Source of the DNA: Euryarchaeota archaeon UBA86
GTDB lineage: Archaea; Thermoplasmatota; Poseidoniia; Poseidoniales; Thalassarchaeaceae
Assembly: GCA_002503055.1 (NCBI GenBank)
Contig: DAQX01000008.1
Location: 127,604-191,603, forward strand
DNA: 64,000 nt
Direction of reading: 5' to 3'
Shown here: positions 51,903 through 61,521 of the stretch, in pieces
Position numbering within the stretch: position 1 is the stretch's first letter
How the letters are laid out: the number at the start of each line of letters is the position of its first letter
Notes under the pieces: model-generated
Seen by the model: the letters and a program-made list of their open reading frames with translations, nothing else
Databases searched by the model: none
What the model was told of the DNA's origin: nothing
Position numbers and translations under genes: made by a program

Positions 51903-52121
51903 CTACTCAAGTTTGTTCACATTAATCGCACAGGCGCGACCGTCAGGTGCTTCGCCGAGTTCAAACTCGACTTCGTCACCATCGTGGAGTGTTCCTGACT
52001 CCACATCTGACTTGTGAACGAAAACATCGTTCCCATCTTCTTTCTCTATGAAGCCAAAACCCTTCACGCGGTTGAACCATTTCACTGTACCCTTAGGCAT
52101 ATTCCGCGTCGCGTCGTCCAT
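51903..52121 (-). CDS. cold-shock domain protein
   Basis: A single CspA-type domain: 'KGTVKWFNRVKGFGFIEKEDG' with RNP1 (KGFGFI) and RNP2 (VFVHKSDV). It binds single-stranded RNA or DNA and acts as an RNA chaperone. The 72-residue form starts at ATG 52121; a second ATG at 52100 gives the classical start MPKGTVKW. Cold-shock proteins are mostly bacterial, so this is likely an old acquisition, seen in other marine archaea too. Confidence 0.92.
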   Translation of the reverse strand: MDDATRNMPKGTVKWFNRVKGFGFIEKEDGNDVFVHKSDVESGTLHDGDEVEFELGEAPDGRACAINVNKLE

Positions 52122-52169
52122 ACTACTTCATCTAGACCTAAGAGTAACATCAATTGAGAGGATTGGAGG

Positions 52170-53270
52170 TTAATCCTCGCCTACCCGTTCAAGAGCGGAT
52201 TGCTTGGCATCGAGTAAGGTAGAGTCCCACTTGGATTTTAACTCAGCCTGGAGTGATTTCATCATCTCCTTGACATCCTTCTTCGATAAATCTCCTCGTT
52301 TGTTGAACTGTTCCTCTAGATTGGATAGCATCTCTTGCTCTCGCTTCTTTGCGAACTCGGAGACTTTCTGCTCCATCTCAACTTCGAGTTCGAGTGCCAT
52401 CTCTTGGCGTCGTAGGCCCAAAGCGGCGAGCATGGTTTCTCTCTCTGCACGGAATCTTCTGTCCAACTCCTCCAGAGCGGCACGCTCTGATTCCTCTTCT
52501 AGTTCCTTGATTCGGACCTTGACATCGGCCTTCATCTCTTTCTCGAGGGATTTGCGCTCCTCCTTGAGTTGCTTCTCAAGCTCAGCCTCTCGCTCACGGC
52601 GAGCATCGGAGATTCTCTCTCGCATCTGCATCTCTTGCTCGAGCCTGTGAGTCTCTATCTTGCGGTGGACTCCGGTCTCCATGGCCTCTCGTAGATCCAT
52701 CTCAACACGACGTTGCATTCTCTCCACATCTTGTGATGCTTCTAGTTCCAGCCTTTCTTCGAGGAAGGCTCTGCGGCGCTGATATTCGGTTTCCATCTCG
52801 TCCTTGAGTCTGTCACGTAGCTTTGCTGCATGAGCCTCGATACGGCGGTCTCTCTCCAAGTCGAGTTGTTCTCTCAGACGATTTTCTTCGCGGCGGAGTC
52901 GGTGTAACATCTCTTCTCGAAGTAAGCGCTCCTCTCTCTCTAGAGCCTCGGTCTCAAGGCGTTCCATCTCGTCCTCAAGCTCGGCTCTCAGGTCAGATTC
53001 GATTTGTTGTAGTCTCTCTTCGAATAGTATCTCATTCGCCTTGCGCATCGCACCGTGCATTCCTGAGACTCTCTCAGTCATCTCAGCGATTCGCATTCTA
53101 CGCTCTCTCCGGATACCAGATCTGATTCTTGATTCTTCATCTAGTCGTTCTCTGGCTCGAGCCACAGTCTCCATGTTTGAGGATGCAGATAGGGCATGCT
53201 GGGCACGTAGTGCGGCCAGTTCATCGATACCTTCGGTATCGTTGTCTTCAGGTGACTTGCTCTCACTCAT
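52170..53270 (-). CDS. long charged coiled-coil protein, 366 aa
   Basis: From about residue 30 to 350 the sequence is an almost unbroken Glu/Arg/Lys/Leu/Met-rich helix with heptad-like spacing and few Pro or Gly, so a long coiled-coil rod is expected. No membrane segment or enzyme motif is present. It could be a scaffold, an SMC-like accessory or a partner of the nearby ParA ATPase, but nothing in the sequence settles this. It starts at ATG 53270, 103 nt from the zinc-ribbon gene. Confidence 0.75.
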   Translation of the reverse strand: MSESKSPEDNDTEGIDELAALRAQHALSASSNMETVARARERLDEESRIRSGIRRERRMRIAEMTERVSGMHGAMRKANEILFEERLQQIESDLRAELEDEMERLETEALEREERLLREEMLHRLRREENRLREQLDLERDRRIEAHAAKLRDRLKDEMETEYQRRRAFLEERLELEASQDVERMQRRVEMDLREAMETGVHRKIETHRLEQEMQMRERISDARREREAELEKQLKEERKSLEKEMKADVKVRIKELEEESERAALEELDRRFRAERETMLAALGLRRQEMALELEVEMEQKVSEFAKKREQEMLSNLEEQFNKRGDLSKKDVKEMMKSLQAELKSKWDSTLLDAKQSALERVGED

Positions 53271-53373
53271 GGGATCCCATCCCCAAGTAGACGCTGATTC
53301 CGGAGTATTTGAGAGAGAAGGGTCCGAATCGGCCGATAAATGCGGTTTGTGAGGACTATCGGAAGATGCCGTG

Positions 53374-53766
53374 CTAGAAGGTTACATTGAACTTAGACTC
53401 ACAGGCGGGGCACTTCAGTTCGCGAGTTCCGGGCTTTGGCCTGATTCTCAACTGCCTCTCACAACCGGGGCAGTCAATCTCTACTTTGAGTATCTTCGGA
53501 GTGAGAGTGAACTTACCTGCGCAGGCGCTACAGGTCAATTCTGTTGGGCGTTCATCAGTACCCGCTACAATGACGGTATTGCAGTGTGGACAAGGTAGTG
53601 TCTCGTCAGTCAGGCTGTCGACAGTTGGTTGGTGGGTTACGCGGCAAATAGCACCGCAAATCTTGCACTCCTTCTCTCCCAATCCTTGAGGAAGTATGTG
53701 GTCGCAATGGGGGCATTCTACCAAAGGCGCAGCGTACCTAGATTCGATCTCGAATGAGCCGGCCAT
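53374..53766 (-). CDS. protein with three zinc ribbons, 130 aa
   Basis: Three CxxC...CxxC modules are visible: CPHC/CKIC (about 18-37), CPHC/CSAC (about 58-82) and CPGC/CPAC (about 97-121). Each could bind one zinc. Basic residues between them suggest nucleic-acid or protein binding. No enzyme domain is present. It sits between the coiled-coil and metal-ATPase genes in the same direction, 25 nt after the ATPase. Confidence 0.8.
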   Translation of the reverse strand: MAGSFEIESRYAAPLVECPHCDHILPQGLGEKECKICGAICRVTHQPTVDSLTDETLPCPHCNTVIVAGTDERPTELTCSACAGKFTLTPKILKVEIDCPGCERQLRIRPKPGTRELKCPACESKFNVTF

Positions 53767-53791
53767 AACCCTCGATTCAGGAGTCGGTTAA

Positions 53792-56524
53792 TCAAGCGGT
53801 CGTAGACGAGTCTTCTCTAGAAGTCCCTAATGCCACCCTTAGCGCTTCCACCAAGTCGTCCTTAAGATCGTGTCCCAAGGTTACCAATGTACTGAATCTC
53901 TCCGGTCCAGATCCTGTTACCCACATGCCATTCAGAATGACGAGTAGAGCGCTCGCCTCGTGCAAAGCTACACCCGCGGCCAGTTTAATTTCCCAGCCAC
54001 CCAGAACAATACCGACCAGTAGCAAGGTGATTCCAACCGAGATGGTGATGTTCGTTGAAACGGCCCTCTTAGTTCGCTTGGAGAGATCGATGAATCTGGA
54101 TAGAGCCCGGGGGTCTTCTCCTGGTATCAGAACATCTGCAGCATCTAGGTTGACTTGTTCACCGCTGCCGACAGCGATTCCTACATCCGCGGCAGCTAGC
54201 GCTCCCGCGTCATTGAATCCATCTCCTGCCATCAGAGTTCTGCGAGCCTTGGAGCGCTCAGATACCCACTGAGCCTTGCCCTCAGGGTCTACTCCGCCTC
54301 GGCAGGAGTTAGATGGGATTCCTAGGCGGGCACCGAAAGCTTCGACGCTGGCCTGCTCATCTCCGCTGAGTATCTCAACTCTTACTCCATTCTCCTTCAG
54401 AGACGAAATAAGCTCCTCAACTCCTTCTCTGGCGTCGTCATGTGCGAATCCGAATACTGCTATTGCTCTACTATCTAGGGATAAAACGCTGGCTCCATAT
54501 CCAGCCTGCCTAGACTCCAACAATGCCTCATCGATGTCTATAGGAATCTCGACCCCTTGCTTTAGCAGCCAGTCTGCTCGCCCTAGCATGACCTCTTGAC
54601 CGCGTAGCTTACCGCTGACACCAGCATCTCCATCAGTCAGCCCTGTGACATTGCTAGCGGAGAGTGAATGCTCGTTAGCTAGCGCAATGATGCTCCTAGC
54701 ATAGGGGTGGTTCGAGCGTTTCTCAAGTCCTGCAGCAATCTGCAGGACTCGATATTCATCCTCATCCTCACCCACGGTGATTCCGGTCAACCGGGGACTA
54801 CCGCTAGTCAGGGTCCCTGTCTTATCTAGAAGTGCCAACTCGATTCCAGCAGCGGCCTCGAGTACATCCCCTCCTCTAGCAACTAATCCAGACGCAGATG
54901 CTGCAGACAGTGCAGCAGCATGCGGAACTGGCGCTGCTAGAAGTAGAGAGCATGGGCAAGAAACGACCCAAAGAAGAAGTGTGGTAAGGATTGCTTGAGA
55001 GGTGGCTCCATAGACGAAGTATCCAATGAATGGAGAGCCAATCATCACAAGTGGGACCCATATAGCAGTGAATCTCTCAATCGCACTCTGAGTCCTAGTA
55101 GGCTGGTCACGGTAGTTCCTGACTAGGTCAATCAGACTGGATAGTCTGGTGTCATCTCCTCTCGCAGTCGCTTTGACTACCAGTGGTCCTCGTGCCAGAA
55201 CCAGCCCTGCCTCAACTGTGTCTCCTTGACTAACTGGAACAGGTATTGGTTCACCGGTTAATGGGGCGCGATCAATGGCCCCGGTTCCTTCGATTATGAC
55301 TCCATCAACAGGCATCACTTCTCCTGAGCGGACTTCGACTAGGTCGCCCAACTCGAGTGCTTCGACGGGGATTAGGTTGTCAGTATGGTGATCGGTGACG
55401 GATATGGTAGGACTAGAGGTGAGTTGGAAGAAAGATAGTGCCTTCTCTTTTCGATGCTCAGAGTCTTCAGAATTGGATAGACGTGCCCTCTTTGGTAGTC
55501 TGTCCAAGCCTCCTTGCATCGACTCTCTAGCTCTGATTAGTGCTCTCTCTTCGAGATGTGAACAGAATCCCACCAGTCCGACAACCATCAGAGCCTCGGC
55601 CCACTCTTGTAGGAACAGTGCACCCAAGACCGCTAGAGAAGTAAGAATCTGGAAGCCCATCACTCTATTCTGAATACTTCCGATTGCATCTTGGAACATC
55701 TGATTACCAGCAAAGAGAACACCGAATATGGCGAATAGTGCTGCCAGTTGGTCTGGAATTGATGAAATCTGCTCGACTCCGATTACTCCAACAAAGAGAG
55801 GTATAGTCATCGCAGCTCCAAGTAATCTGACTTGGTCTGATCTCAATTTGGAAGTACGAGAGGGAAATAGTCGAAAACCCTCTCCAAGTATACTTTTGAG
55901 ATGTTGATCAGAAATCTGCCTGAGATCTGGGTCTGTAATCCACATCTTCTGAATCTCGATTCTACCATCACTAAGACGTACATCAAGAACGCCGGGGACA
56001 TTCTTCAGAGCATCTCTGAGTCTACGCTTATCGACACCGATTCTTGTTGCAGCCATCGTCGGAGTCAAACCATTTACACTTAGCCAATCCATTTCGGGGC
56101 TGTGACCTAGGTTGTCCAGAACTGAAGAGGCTCTGGACACTTTTCCTCTGCTGACATCCACATGTAATCTCACAGTTCCTTGGGTCACAGAGACTCTGCA
56201 CTCCTCAATCCCAGGTAGACGACTAACTGCCCTGGTCGCCTTCATCGCACAGTCTGGACAATCCATTCCGCTGATATTCCATTCAAACTCGTGTACTCCA
56301 TCGGCTGCCAGATCTAAATCGATTGAGTCGCCTACTGATGCTGCCACGGCCTCTATTGCTGGCTCGGTCTTGCTAACTGGCTTCGATTTCGGTTTCGATA
56401 ATTTAGGGAGTTTGATTGAGGATAATACCGATTTGAGAGAGGTTGTATCTTTTTTCGGTTTCTCTGAAACCGGAGTTTCTTCGTCATCACTGAGCAAGAG
56501 AAAATCCTCGACATCCTCGCCCAT
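53792..56524 (-). CDS. heavy-metal P-type ATPase (P1B)
   Basis: This metal pump has 910 residues from ATG 56524. An acidic N-terminal lead is followed by one HMA domain with GMDCPDCA and a second HMA-like domain without cysteines. The transmembrane part follows, with the metal site SCPCSLLLA, the phosphorylation motif DKTGTLT, TGEP, the 'HP' loop 'SNHPYAR' and GDGFND. The final helices hold 'HEASALLVILNG', nearer to Zn/Cd/Co-type pumps than to the Cu type, so zinc-group export is likely but not certain. An in-frame TTG at 56569 is rejected. The gene is divergent from the HAD phosphatase. Confidence 0.9.
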   Translation of the reverse strand: MGEDVEDFLLLSDDEETPVSEKPKKDTTSLKSVLSSIKLPKLSKPKSKPVSKTEPAIEAVAASVGDSIDLDLAADGVHEFEWNISGMDCPDCAMKATRAVSRLPGIEECRVSVTQGTVRLHVDVSRGKVSRASSVLDNLGHSPEMDWLSVNGLTPTMAATRIGVDKRRLRDALKNVPGVLDVRLSDGRIEIQKMWITDPDLRQISDQHLKSILGEGFRLFPSRTSKLRSDQVRLLGAAMTIPLFVGVIGVEQISSIPDQLAALFAIFGVLFAGNQMFQDAIGSIQNRVMGFQILTSLAVLGALFLQEWAEALMVVGLVGFCSHLEERALIRARESMQGGLDRLPKRARLSNSEDSEHRKEKALSFFQLTSSPTISVTDHHTDNLIPVEALELGDLVEVRSGEVMPVDGVIIEGTGAIDRAPLTGEPIPVPVSQGDTVEAGLVLARGPLVVKATARGDDTRLSSLIDLVRNYRDQPTRTQSAIERFTAIWVPLVMIGSPFIGYFVYGATSQAILTTLLLWVVSCPCSLLLAAPVPHAAALSAASASGLVARGGDVLEAAAGIELALLDKTGTLTSGSPRLTGITVGEDEDEYRVLQIAAGLEKRSNHPYARSIIALANEHSLSASNVTGLTDGDAGVSGKLRGQEVMLGRADWLLKQGVEIPIDIDEALLESRQAGYGASVLSLDSRAIAVFGFAHDDAREGVEELISSLKENGVRVEILSGDEQASVEAFGARLGIPSNSCRGGVDPEGKAQWVSERSKARRTLMAGDGFNDAGALAAADVGIAVGSGEQVNLDAADVLIPGEDPRALSRFIDLSKRTKRAVSTNITISVGITLLLVGIVLGGWEIKLAAGVALHEASALLVILNGMWVTGSGPERFSTLVTLGHDLKDDLVEALRVALGTSREDSSTTA

Positions 56525-56609
56525 GGTAATGCCATCTCGTAGTATCGCTTGAATATGATGTGCGGTCAAAGAGGGATGAAATCATCAGCAAAGAGTCATC
56601 CGGCAGGAT

Positions 56610-57329
56610 ATGGAGGGACTGCCGGAAGAACTCGACATCGATATGATAGTGTTCGATGTTGATGGTACGCTGCTCGACTTCAGAGGCTTTCATCCAGAAT
56701 TGATTCCTCTTGTTCGCCAACTCGAAGAGCGTGGAATCATTGTATCTCTTGCCTCAGGAAGGACATTACCTAACATCACTCCAATTAGACAGGCTCTAGG
56801 AATATCCGGATTTATTGTGGCCGAGAACGGAGGGGTTGTTTGGGACAGTTCTGAGGGGCATGAGATACGAATACTGGCAGACGGTTCTAGGCCCAAGCAG
56901 GCAGCTCAGTGGTTGGCCACTCAGATTGATGGATTCGATGTCAAGGGAATCGAGTCCAATCTTTGGAGAGAAACAGAATGGTGTATGATTGAGACCGGTA
57001 TGGAACATCAAATGCGAGAATTACTCTCTCAGACAGAGTGGTCTGATCTATTGGTTGTCTCTACTGGTTTCGCAATCCACATCACATGCCCAGGAGTCGA
57101 TAAGGAAGCGGGGCTGAGAGTAGCTCTAGAACAGCGAGGAGTGGTTCCAAGTAGAGTGCTTTCTTGCGGTGATGCTCTCAATGATATTCCTATGTTCGAG
57201 TACTGTGGTTACTCAGTGGCAGTGAACAGTAGTCTTGGAGAAGTGGTGGAAGCGGCAGACTGGTTGACTGAAGATGATGGATTAGAAGGTACAATCGGGT
57301 TTCTCAGGGCTTTGCTCGACATCCTTTAG
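56610..57329 (+). CDS. HAD-superfamily phosphatase (phosphoglycolate phosphatase-like)
   Basis: The 239-residue protein has motif I 'FDVDGTLL', motif II 'SLASGR', a C2-type cap (about 85-160) and motif IV 'GDALNDIPMFE'. It matches archaeal phosphoglycolate/sugar phosphatases of the Cof-like group, which remove phosphate from 2-phosphoglycolate or small sugar phosphates. The start is ATG 56610. It ends 6-9 nt from the antisense tRNA-Leu gene. Confidence 0.85.
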   Translation: MEGLPEELDIDMIVFDVDGTLLDFRGFHPELIPLVRQLEERGIIVSLASGRTLPNITPIRQALGISGFIVAENGGVVWDSSEGHEIRILADGSRPKQAAQWLATQIDGFDVKGIESNLWRETEWCMIETGMEHQMRELLSQTEWSDLLVVSTGFAIHITCPGVDKEAGLRVALEQRGVVPSRVLSCGDALNDIPMFEYCGYSVAVNSSLGEVVEAADWLTEDDGLEGTIGFLRALLDIL

Positions 57330-57338
57330 ATTGGGTGG

Positions 57339-57420
57339 TGCAGGCGGCAGGATTCGAACCTGCGAAGCTCTACGCAGAGGATCTTGAGCCCTCCCCCTTT
57401 GACCACTCGGGTACACCTGC
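57339..57420 (-). tRNA. tRNA-Leu (CAA)
   Basis: A class II tRNA with a long variable arm. The acceptor GCAGGTG pairs with CGCCTGC (one T-G pair). The anticodon stem GAGGG/TCCTC (one G-T) closes the loop CTCAAGA with anticodon CAA. The variable arm TGCG...CGCA pairs, and the T-loop TTCGAAT is standard. The discriminator is A, with an encoded CCA at 57336-57338. Confidence 0.95.
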
Positions 57421-57532
57421 AACATGTGGAAGGGAGTTGGGGTCTTGATACCCGCGCCTCCAAGGTGATTCTTGGTGAAGGCGAGGAATTGTTCAATAGT
57501 TACCTGTGGTCCACTCGTAGCGGGTTGCTCAG

Positions 57533-58411
57533 ATGGATGATGGAGGTGAAGCACCTAGGCTCAACGAGATGCAGTTGGCAGTGGTCGAAAAGTCCCTGTT
57601 TGAACTGCTTAGAAACCAAAAGAGTCAGACGGTCCCTGTTGAGTTGCCTGTACCTTCCTTCTGGGCCTCAGTAGGTCAGTTATTGCATCATCTAGAGACT
57701 GAATTGGCCGAAACTATTCGCGATAAAGGCATGGGTGCTGAAGCTCAGATGAAGTCCCGCAGGCTCGGCAACATTAGAACCTGTATCAGCGACCTGACTA
57801 GGATGCGTCTGAACGCATTCACCCAGAACGCTGTGCTATCTAATCTAATGAAGTCGCCACAAGGAGACGCAATGAGTGCAACGACTGGTTTCCAGAGCCT
57901 GGACTGGCAGAGGCATGATGCAGCAGAGAGAGCTTTTCATGCTGGTATTGGACATCTAGTTGAGAAATACAAACATGAGGTTTCTTGGAACGCCTTGCAA
58001 CACGGTTCGAATAATGAGGCAACTAGCCCTCCAAAAGCAGCGGGACACTCTCCCCTAACAGAATTCTCCGAGCCTGAACAAGAGGATTCGGTTGCTCCAT
58101 CATCTGCTGAAAACATTCAGCCTGCTTCTGCGGGAGACTGGGATGACCCAGACATGGATGAGGAAGATAGGATTCGGCAGATGGATGCTTTTCCAGATCG
58201 GGCCACTGGAGCCTCGTCTCCTCCAGCTCCTGAAGCACCCACAGAAAGTGATGGGCTCATGCGTATATTGATTCTCAAAGATTTGGATGACCCGATTATC
58301 TCGGCCGACGGTTCTGAGATGGTACTGACTGCAGGCGATGTAGAGTCTTGTTCATCCTTAATTGCTGAGACATTAATCGCTGCCGGACTGGCAGAACCGG
58401 CCCCACTTTGA
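57533..58411 (+). CDS. GINS complex subunit (archaeal Gins15/51-like)
   Basis: The 292-residue protein has an N-terminal helical A domain (about 15-150, 'LELLRNQKSQTVPVELPVPSFW', 'RMRLNAFTQNAVLSNL'). A ~75-residue acidic, Pro/Ser-rich linker follows, then a C-terminal B domain ('MRILILKDLDDPIISADGSEMVLTAGDVESC'), whose strand order fits Gins51. GINS binds MCM and Cdc45/GAN at the replication fork. The assignment is by pattern and fairly strong. It is followed at once by the PepC gene, whose possible TTG start overlaps its stop. Confidence 0.75.
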   Translation: MDDGGEAPRLNEMQLAVVEKSLFELLRNQKSQTVPVELPVPSFWASVGQLLHHLETELAETIRDKGMGAEAQMKSRRLGNIRTCISDLTRMRLNAFTQNAVLSNLMKSPQGDAMSATTGFQSLDWQRHDAAERAFHAGIGHLVEKYKHEVSWNALQHGSNNEATSPPKAAGHSPLTEFSEPEQEDSVAPSSAENIQPASAGDWDDPDMDEEDRIRQMDAFPDRATGASSPPAPEAPTESDGLMRILILKDLDDPIISADGSEMVLTAGDVESCSSLIAETLIAAGLAEPAPL

Positions 58412-58461
58412 GGAATGACTTAGTGTCGCCTGAGGAGGCTTGGCTCACCATAGGTGAGCCA

Positions 58462-59787
58462 ATGGGTAAGACAATCACTAGGAAGCAAGTGGAACAACTG
58501 AGGAAGAATTTCGCCTCCGAACCATCGAACAAAGTCGCGCAGAACGCATTAACCAATGTGCAGCTCCCTGACCTGACTCTGAACCGAGATGTTGTACAAG
58601 ATACGGCCAATACATTCAGCACAAAACTGGATGATTGGAAGGTGACTGCTCAGATGAGGAGTGGTCGATGCTGGTTGTTTGCCACGCTGAACCTGTTCCG
58701 TCCTGGAACGATGAAGAAGTTGAATGTCAAGAATTTCGAATTCAGTCAGGCCCATATCCACTTCTGGGATAAGTTCGAGCGGGCTAATCACCTGTTGGAG
58801 GCGATCATCGATACTGCCGATAGACCAGTAGATGACCGAACCATCCACTTCCTACTGTCCGATCCAATCGGTGATGGTGGGCAGTGGAATATGGCCATGA
58901 ACCTGATTCGTAAGCACGGCTTGGTTCCCAAGTCAGCATTTCCTGAATCTAAAACCAGCAGTGCTACACGCTGGATGAATACAGAGTTGAAGAATTTCCT
59001 CAGGACATCGGCATGCGAGATTCGCGCCATCCTCGATGGAGGTGGCTCAGTAAGCGATGCTCGTGAACACAAGGAGAAACGTGTGGCTGATGTCTGGAAG
59101 ATGCTGTGCATCCATCTTGGAACCCCTCCAAAGAGTTTCGACTGGCAGTGGAGAGACAAGGATGGTGAGTTTCATCGAAAGGGAAGGATGACTCCTCAGG
59201 AATTCGCAGCAGAATATGTCGACATTGAGTGGGAGGACTATGTTTGCGTTGTCAACGACCCGAGAAACGAGTACTATCGCACCTACACCGTGGACTTTCT
59301 GCAGAATGTCGCTGGAGGCCCTCCAGTTGTCTACCTAAATGTACCTAGTAAGGAGATGAAAGCCATTACTCAGAAGTTGCTAGAGGACGGTACACCGGTA
59401 TGGATGGGTTGTGATGTTGGCAAGGAGATGGATCGCAAGCGAGGTTTGTGGGATGCAAATCTGTTTGATGTCGAAGGACTGTATGGAGTAAGCTATGGTA
59501 TGGACAAGGCCGATCGATTGAGGCATAATCAGACAATGATGACTCATGCCATGCTATTCACTGGAGTAGATGTGGTGAACGGTAAGCCACGTCGCTGGCG
59601 CGTCGAAAACTCATGGGGAGATGATAATGGTCAGAAAGGATACTACACGATGAACGACTCATGGTACGATGAGTACATGTTCGAAATCGCCGCACCAAAG
59701 GGCTATCTCAACGAGAAGATGCTCGAGGGGTTAGAAACCGAACCGGTCGTTCTGCCGGCTTGGGATCCAATGGGCAGCCTAGCCTAG
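58462..59787 (+). CDS. pepC: C1-family cysteine aminopeptidase (bleomycin hydrolase/PepC type)
   Basis: The 441-residue protein has the catalytic Cys in '[11 protein letters not shown]' (near residue 70), the His in '[12 protein letters not shown]' (near 375) and the Asn in '[10 protein letters not shown]'. PepC enzymes form hexameric barrels with the active sites inside and trim peptides in the cytoplasm. ATG 58462 gives the family-like start '[17 protein letters not shown]'; an in-frame TTG at 58408 overlaps the GINS stop. This is a bacterial-type gene, probably acquired. Its end overlaps the convergent uS10 gene by 9 nt. Confidence 0.92.
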   Translation: MGKTITRKQVEQLRKNFASEPSNKVAQNALTNVQLPDLTLNRDVVQDTANTFSTKLDDWKVTAQMRSGRCWLFATLNLFRPGTMKKLNVKNFEFSQAHIHFWDKFERANHLLEAIIDTADRPVDDRTIHFLLSDPIGDGGQWNMAMNLIRKHGLVPKSAFPESKTSSATRWMNTELKNFLRTSACEIRAILDGGGSVSDAREHKEKRVADVWKMLCIHLGTPPKSFDWQWRDKDGEFHRKGRMTPQEFAAEYVDIEWEDYVCVVNDPRNEYYRTYTVDFLQNVAGGPPVVYLNVPSKEMKAITQKLLEDGTPVWMGCDVGKEMDRKRGLWDANLFDVEGLYGVSYGMDKADRLRHNQTMMTHAMLFTGVDVVNGKPRRWRVENSWGDDNGQKGYYTMNDSWYDEYMFEIAAPKGYLNEKMLEGLETEPVVLPAWDPMGSLA

Positions 59788-60108
59788 GTTGCGTAGATTG
59801 ATTTCGATAGTGACCGAGTCAGGGATTGGAATCCTGAGAACCTTTCTCAGTGCCTTCTCATCCTTCGCTGTGTTTGTAACCAGTTCCAGTAGGCGCTTGT
59901 GGACTCTCAACTCCCAGTGATCCCATGTCTCTGCGCCCTCTCCATCGGGACTCTTGCGGCATGGCACAACCAGTCTGCGAGTAGGCAGAGGGATTGGTCC
60001 GCGTAGATTGACACCGGTCTCCTCGGAGATTGACTTAATCTGGCCGCAGACCTGGTCAACATCAGTGTGATTCTCACCAGTCAGTCTGATGGTAGTGACT
60101 ACTGGCAT
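59779..60108 (-). CDS. rps10: ribosomal protein uS10
   Basis: The 109-residue protein has the uS10 core: '[21 protein letters not shown]', '[21 protein letters not shown]' and '[14 protein letters not shown]'. It follows the aEF1A gene by 19 nt, the classical archaeal tuf-rps10 pair. Confidence 0.96.
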   Translation of the reverse strand: MPVVTTIRLTGENHTDVDQVCGQIKSISEETGVNLRGPIPLPTRRLVVPCRKSPDGEGAETWDHWELRVHKRLLELVTNTAKDEKALRKVLRIPIPDSVTIEINLRNLG

Positions 60109-60127
60109 TCACTCACCGTTTGCCGAA

Positions 60128-61417
60128 TCACTTCTTCTCAATCTTCATGCAGACGCCAGCAGCCACGGTCTTACCCATGTCGCGAATAGCGAAGCGGGCA
60201 AGCTCAGGGAATGCATCCATCTGCTCGATTGCCATAGGCTTGGTAGGTCCGAATCTGACTAGACACGCATCTCCGGTCTTCAGGAAAGCAGGGTTGGCTT
60301 CCTTCTGGCCCTTAGAGGTCTTCTCAAGTAGCTCAACGAAGCGAACTGCAACCTGTGAGGTGTGGCAATGGAATACAGGAGTATATCCAACACCGACAGC
60401 CTTCGGGATCTCCATCAGCTGAATCTGTCCGACGAAGGTCTCGTCGTGGCGGACGAACATAGGAGCACTGTCCTGGTATCCAGCAACGTCACCACGGCGA
60501 ATGTCTTGAGCAGACAGGCCGCGGACATTGAATCCGACATTGTCGCCAGGCTCAGCCTTGTCGACCATAGTGTGGTGCATCTCGATGCTCTTGACCTCAG
60601 CCGACTGTTGGCTTGGGTTGAATACGACAGTCTTGCCAGCGTTTAGAATTCCAGTCTCGATCTTGCCCACAGGGACAGTACCGATTCCGCTAATCTTGTA
60701 GACATCCTGAATTGGCAGACGTAGAGGTTTGTCGGTTGGCTTAGGTGGCATCTTGATTCCGTCAATTGCCTCAAAGAGGGTTGGGCCGTTGTACCAAGAT
60801 GTGTTGTCGCTCTTGTTGAAGATGTTGTCTCCATTGAAGGCGCTGCATGGAATGAATGGAATGTCATCGGTGTTGAAGCCAGCCATCTTTAGCAGACCTG
60901 AAACCTCAGTTACAACGCTGTTGTACTTATCCTGAGACCAGTCTACACCACTGATGTCCATCTTGTTGATGTTGACGATCAATTCCTTGACACCCAGTAC
61001 GCGTGCGAGGAAGGCGTGCTCCTTGGTCTGAGCGTTGACGCCGTCGTTGGCGGCTACATTCAGGACCGCTGCATCAGCCTGACTGGTACCTGTGATCATG
61101 TTCTTGACGAAGTCACGGTGACCAGGTGCATCGATGACTGTGAAGTAGTAGTTAGGAGTGTAGAACTCCTTGTGTGCGACGTCGATGGTAATTCCACGCT
61201 CGCGCTCCTCCTTCAGACCATCCATAACGTATGCAAAACCGAATCCGGCCTTACCACGCTCTGATGCTTCCTGTTCGAACTTGTCAATGACGTGCTGCTC
61301 TATGTGACCGCTGTCCAATAGTAGTCTACCGACGGTAGTCGACTTTCCGTGGTCGACATGTCCGACGAATACGATATTCAAATGCGGCTTGCTTTTATCT
61401 TCCCATTGTGAACCCAT
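60128..61417 (-). CDS. tef1: translation elongation factor aEF1A
   Basis: aEF1A carries aminoacyl-tRNA to the ribosome. The 429-residue protein has GHVDHGKS, '[13 protein letters not shown]', DAPGHRDF and NKMD, then domains II and III ending '[12 protein letters not shown]'. ATG 61417 gives the expected start; an in-frame GTG at 61426 adds three residues. A TATA box at 61455-61462 supports this start with a ~20-nt leader. Confidence 0.97.
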   Translation of the reverse strand: MGSQWEDKSKPHLNIVFVGHVDHGKSTTVGRLLLDSGHIEQHVIDKFEQEASERGKAGFGFAYVMDGLKEERERGITIDVAHKEFYTPNYYFTVIDAPGHRDFVKNMITGTSQADAAVLNVAANDGVNAQTKEHAFLARVLGVKELIVNINKMDISGVDWSQDKYNSVVTEVSGLLKMAGFNTDDIPFIPCSAFNGDNIFNKSDNTSWYNGPTLFEAIDGIKMPPKPTDKPLRLPIQDVYKISGIGTVPVGKIETGILNAGKTVVFNPSQQSAEVKSIEMHHTMVDKAEPGDNVGFNVRGLSAQDIRRGDVAGYQDSAPMFVRHDETFVGQIQLMEIPKAVGVGYTPVFHCHTSQVAVRFVELLEKTSKGQKEANPAFLKTGDACLVRFGPTKPMAIEQMDAFPELARFAIRDMGKTVAAGVCMKIEKK

Positions 61418-61454
61418 AATGTACACCTTCTGAGTGTCCCGCCGACCGATGGGG

Positions 61455-61462
61455 CATATATG
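61455..61462 (-). promoter_or_regulatory. TATA box of tef1-rps10
   Basis: CATATATG (self-complementary) lies about 40 nt before the ATG at 61417, in a 100-nt spacer. It is one of the strongest TATA matches here, as expected for a highly expressed operon. Confidence 0.6.
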
Positions 61463-61470
61463 AACATCAC

Positions 61471-61487
61471 CCCCCTATTCTAGGGGG
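61471..61487 (-). terminator. G/C-rich hairpin between the PKD lipoprotein gene and tef1
   Basis: CCCCCTA and TAGGGGG form a perfect 7-bp stem around TTC. It is 34 nt past the lipoprotein stop and just upstream of the tef1 TATA box, so it could end the upstream transcript or insulate the strong promoter. No T-run follows, so it is not a classical terminator. Confidence 0.4.
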
Positions 61488-61521
61488 TGAAAATGTGAGT
61501 GTTACTTGGAATGATGCGCCG

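Noticed and set aside
57282..57554. Minus-strand ORF over tRNA-Leu
   Set aside because: It is read through a clear tRNA gene and into the antisense of the HAD gene end; no coding support.
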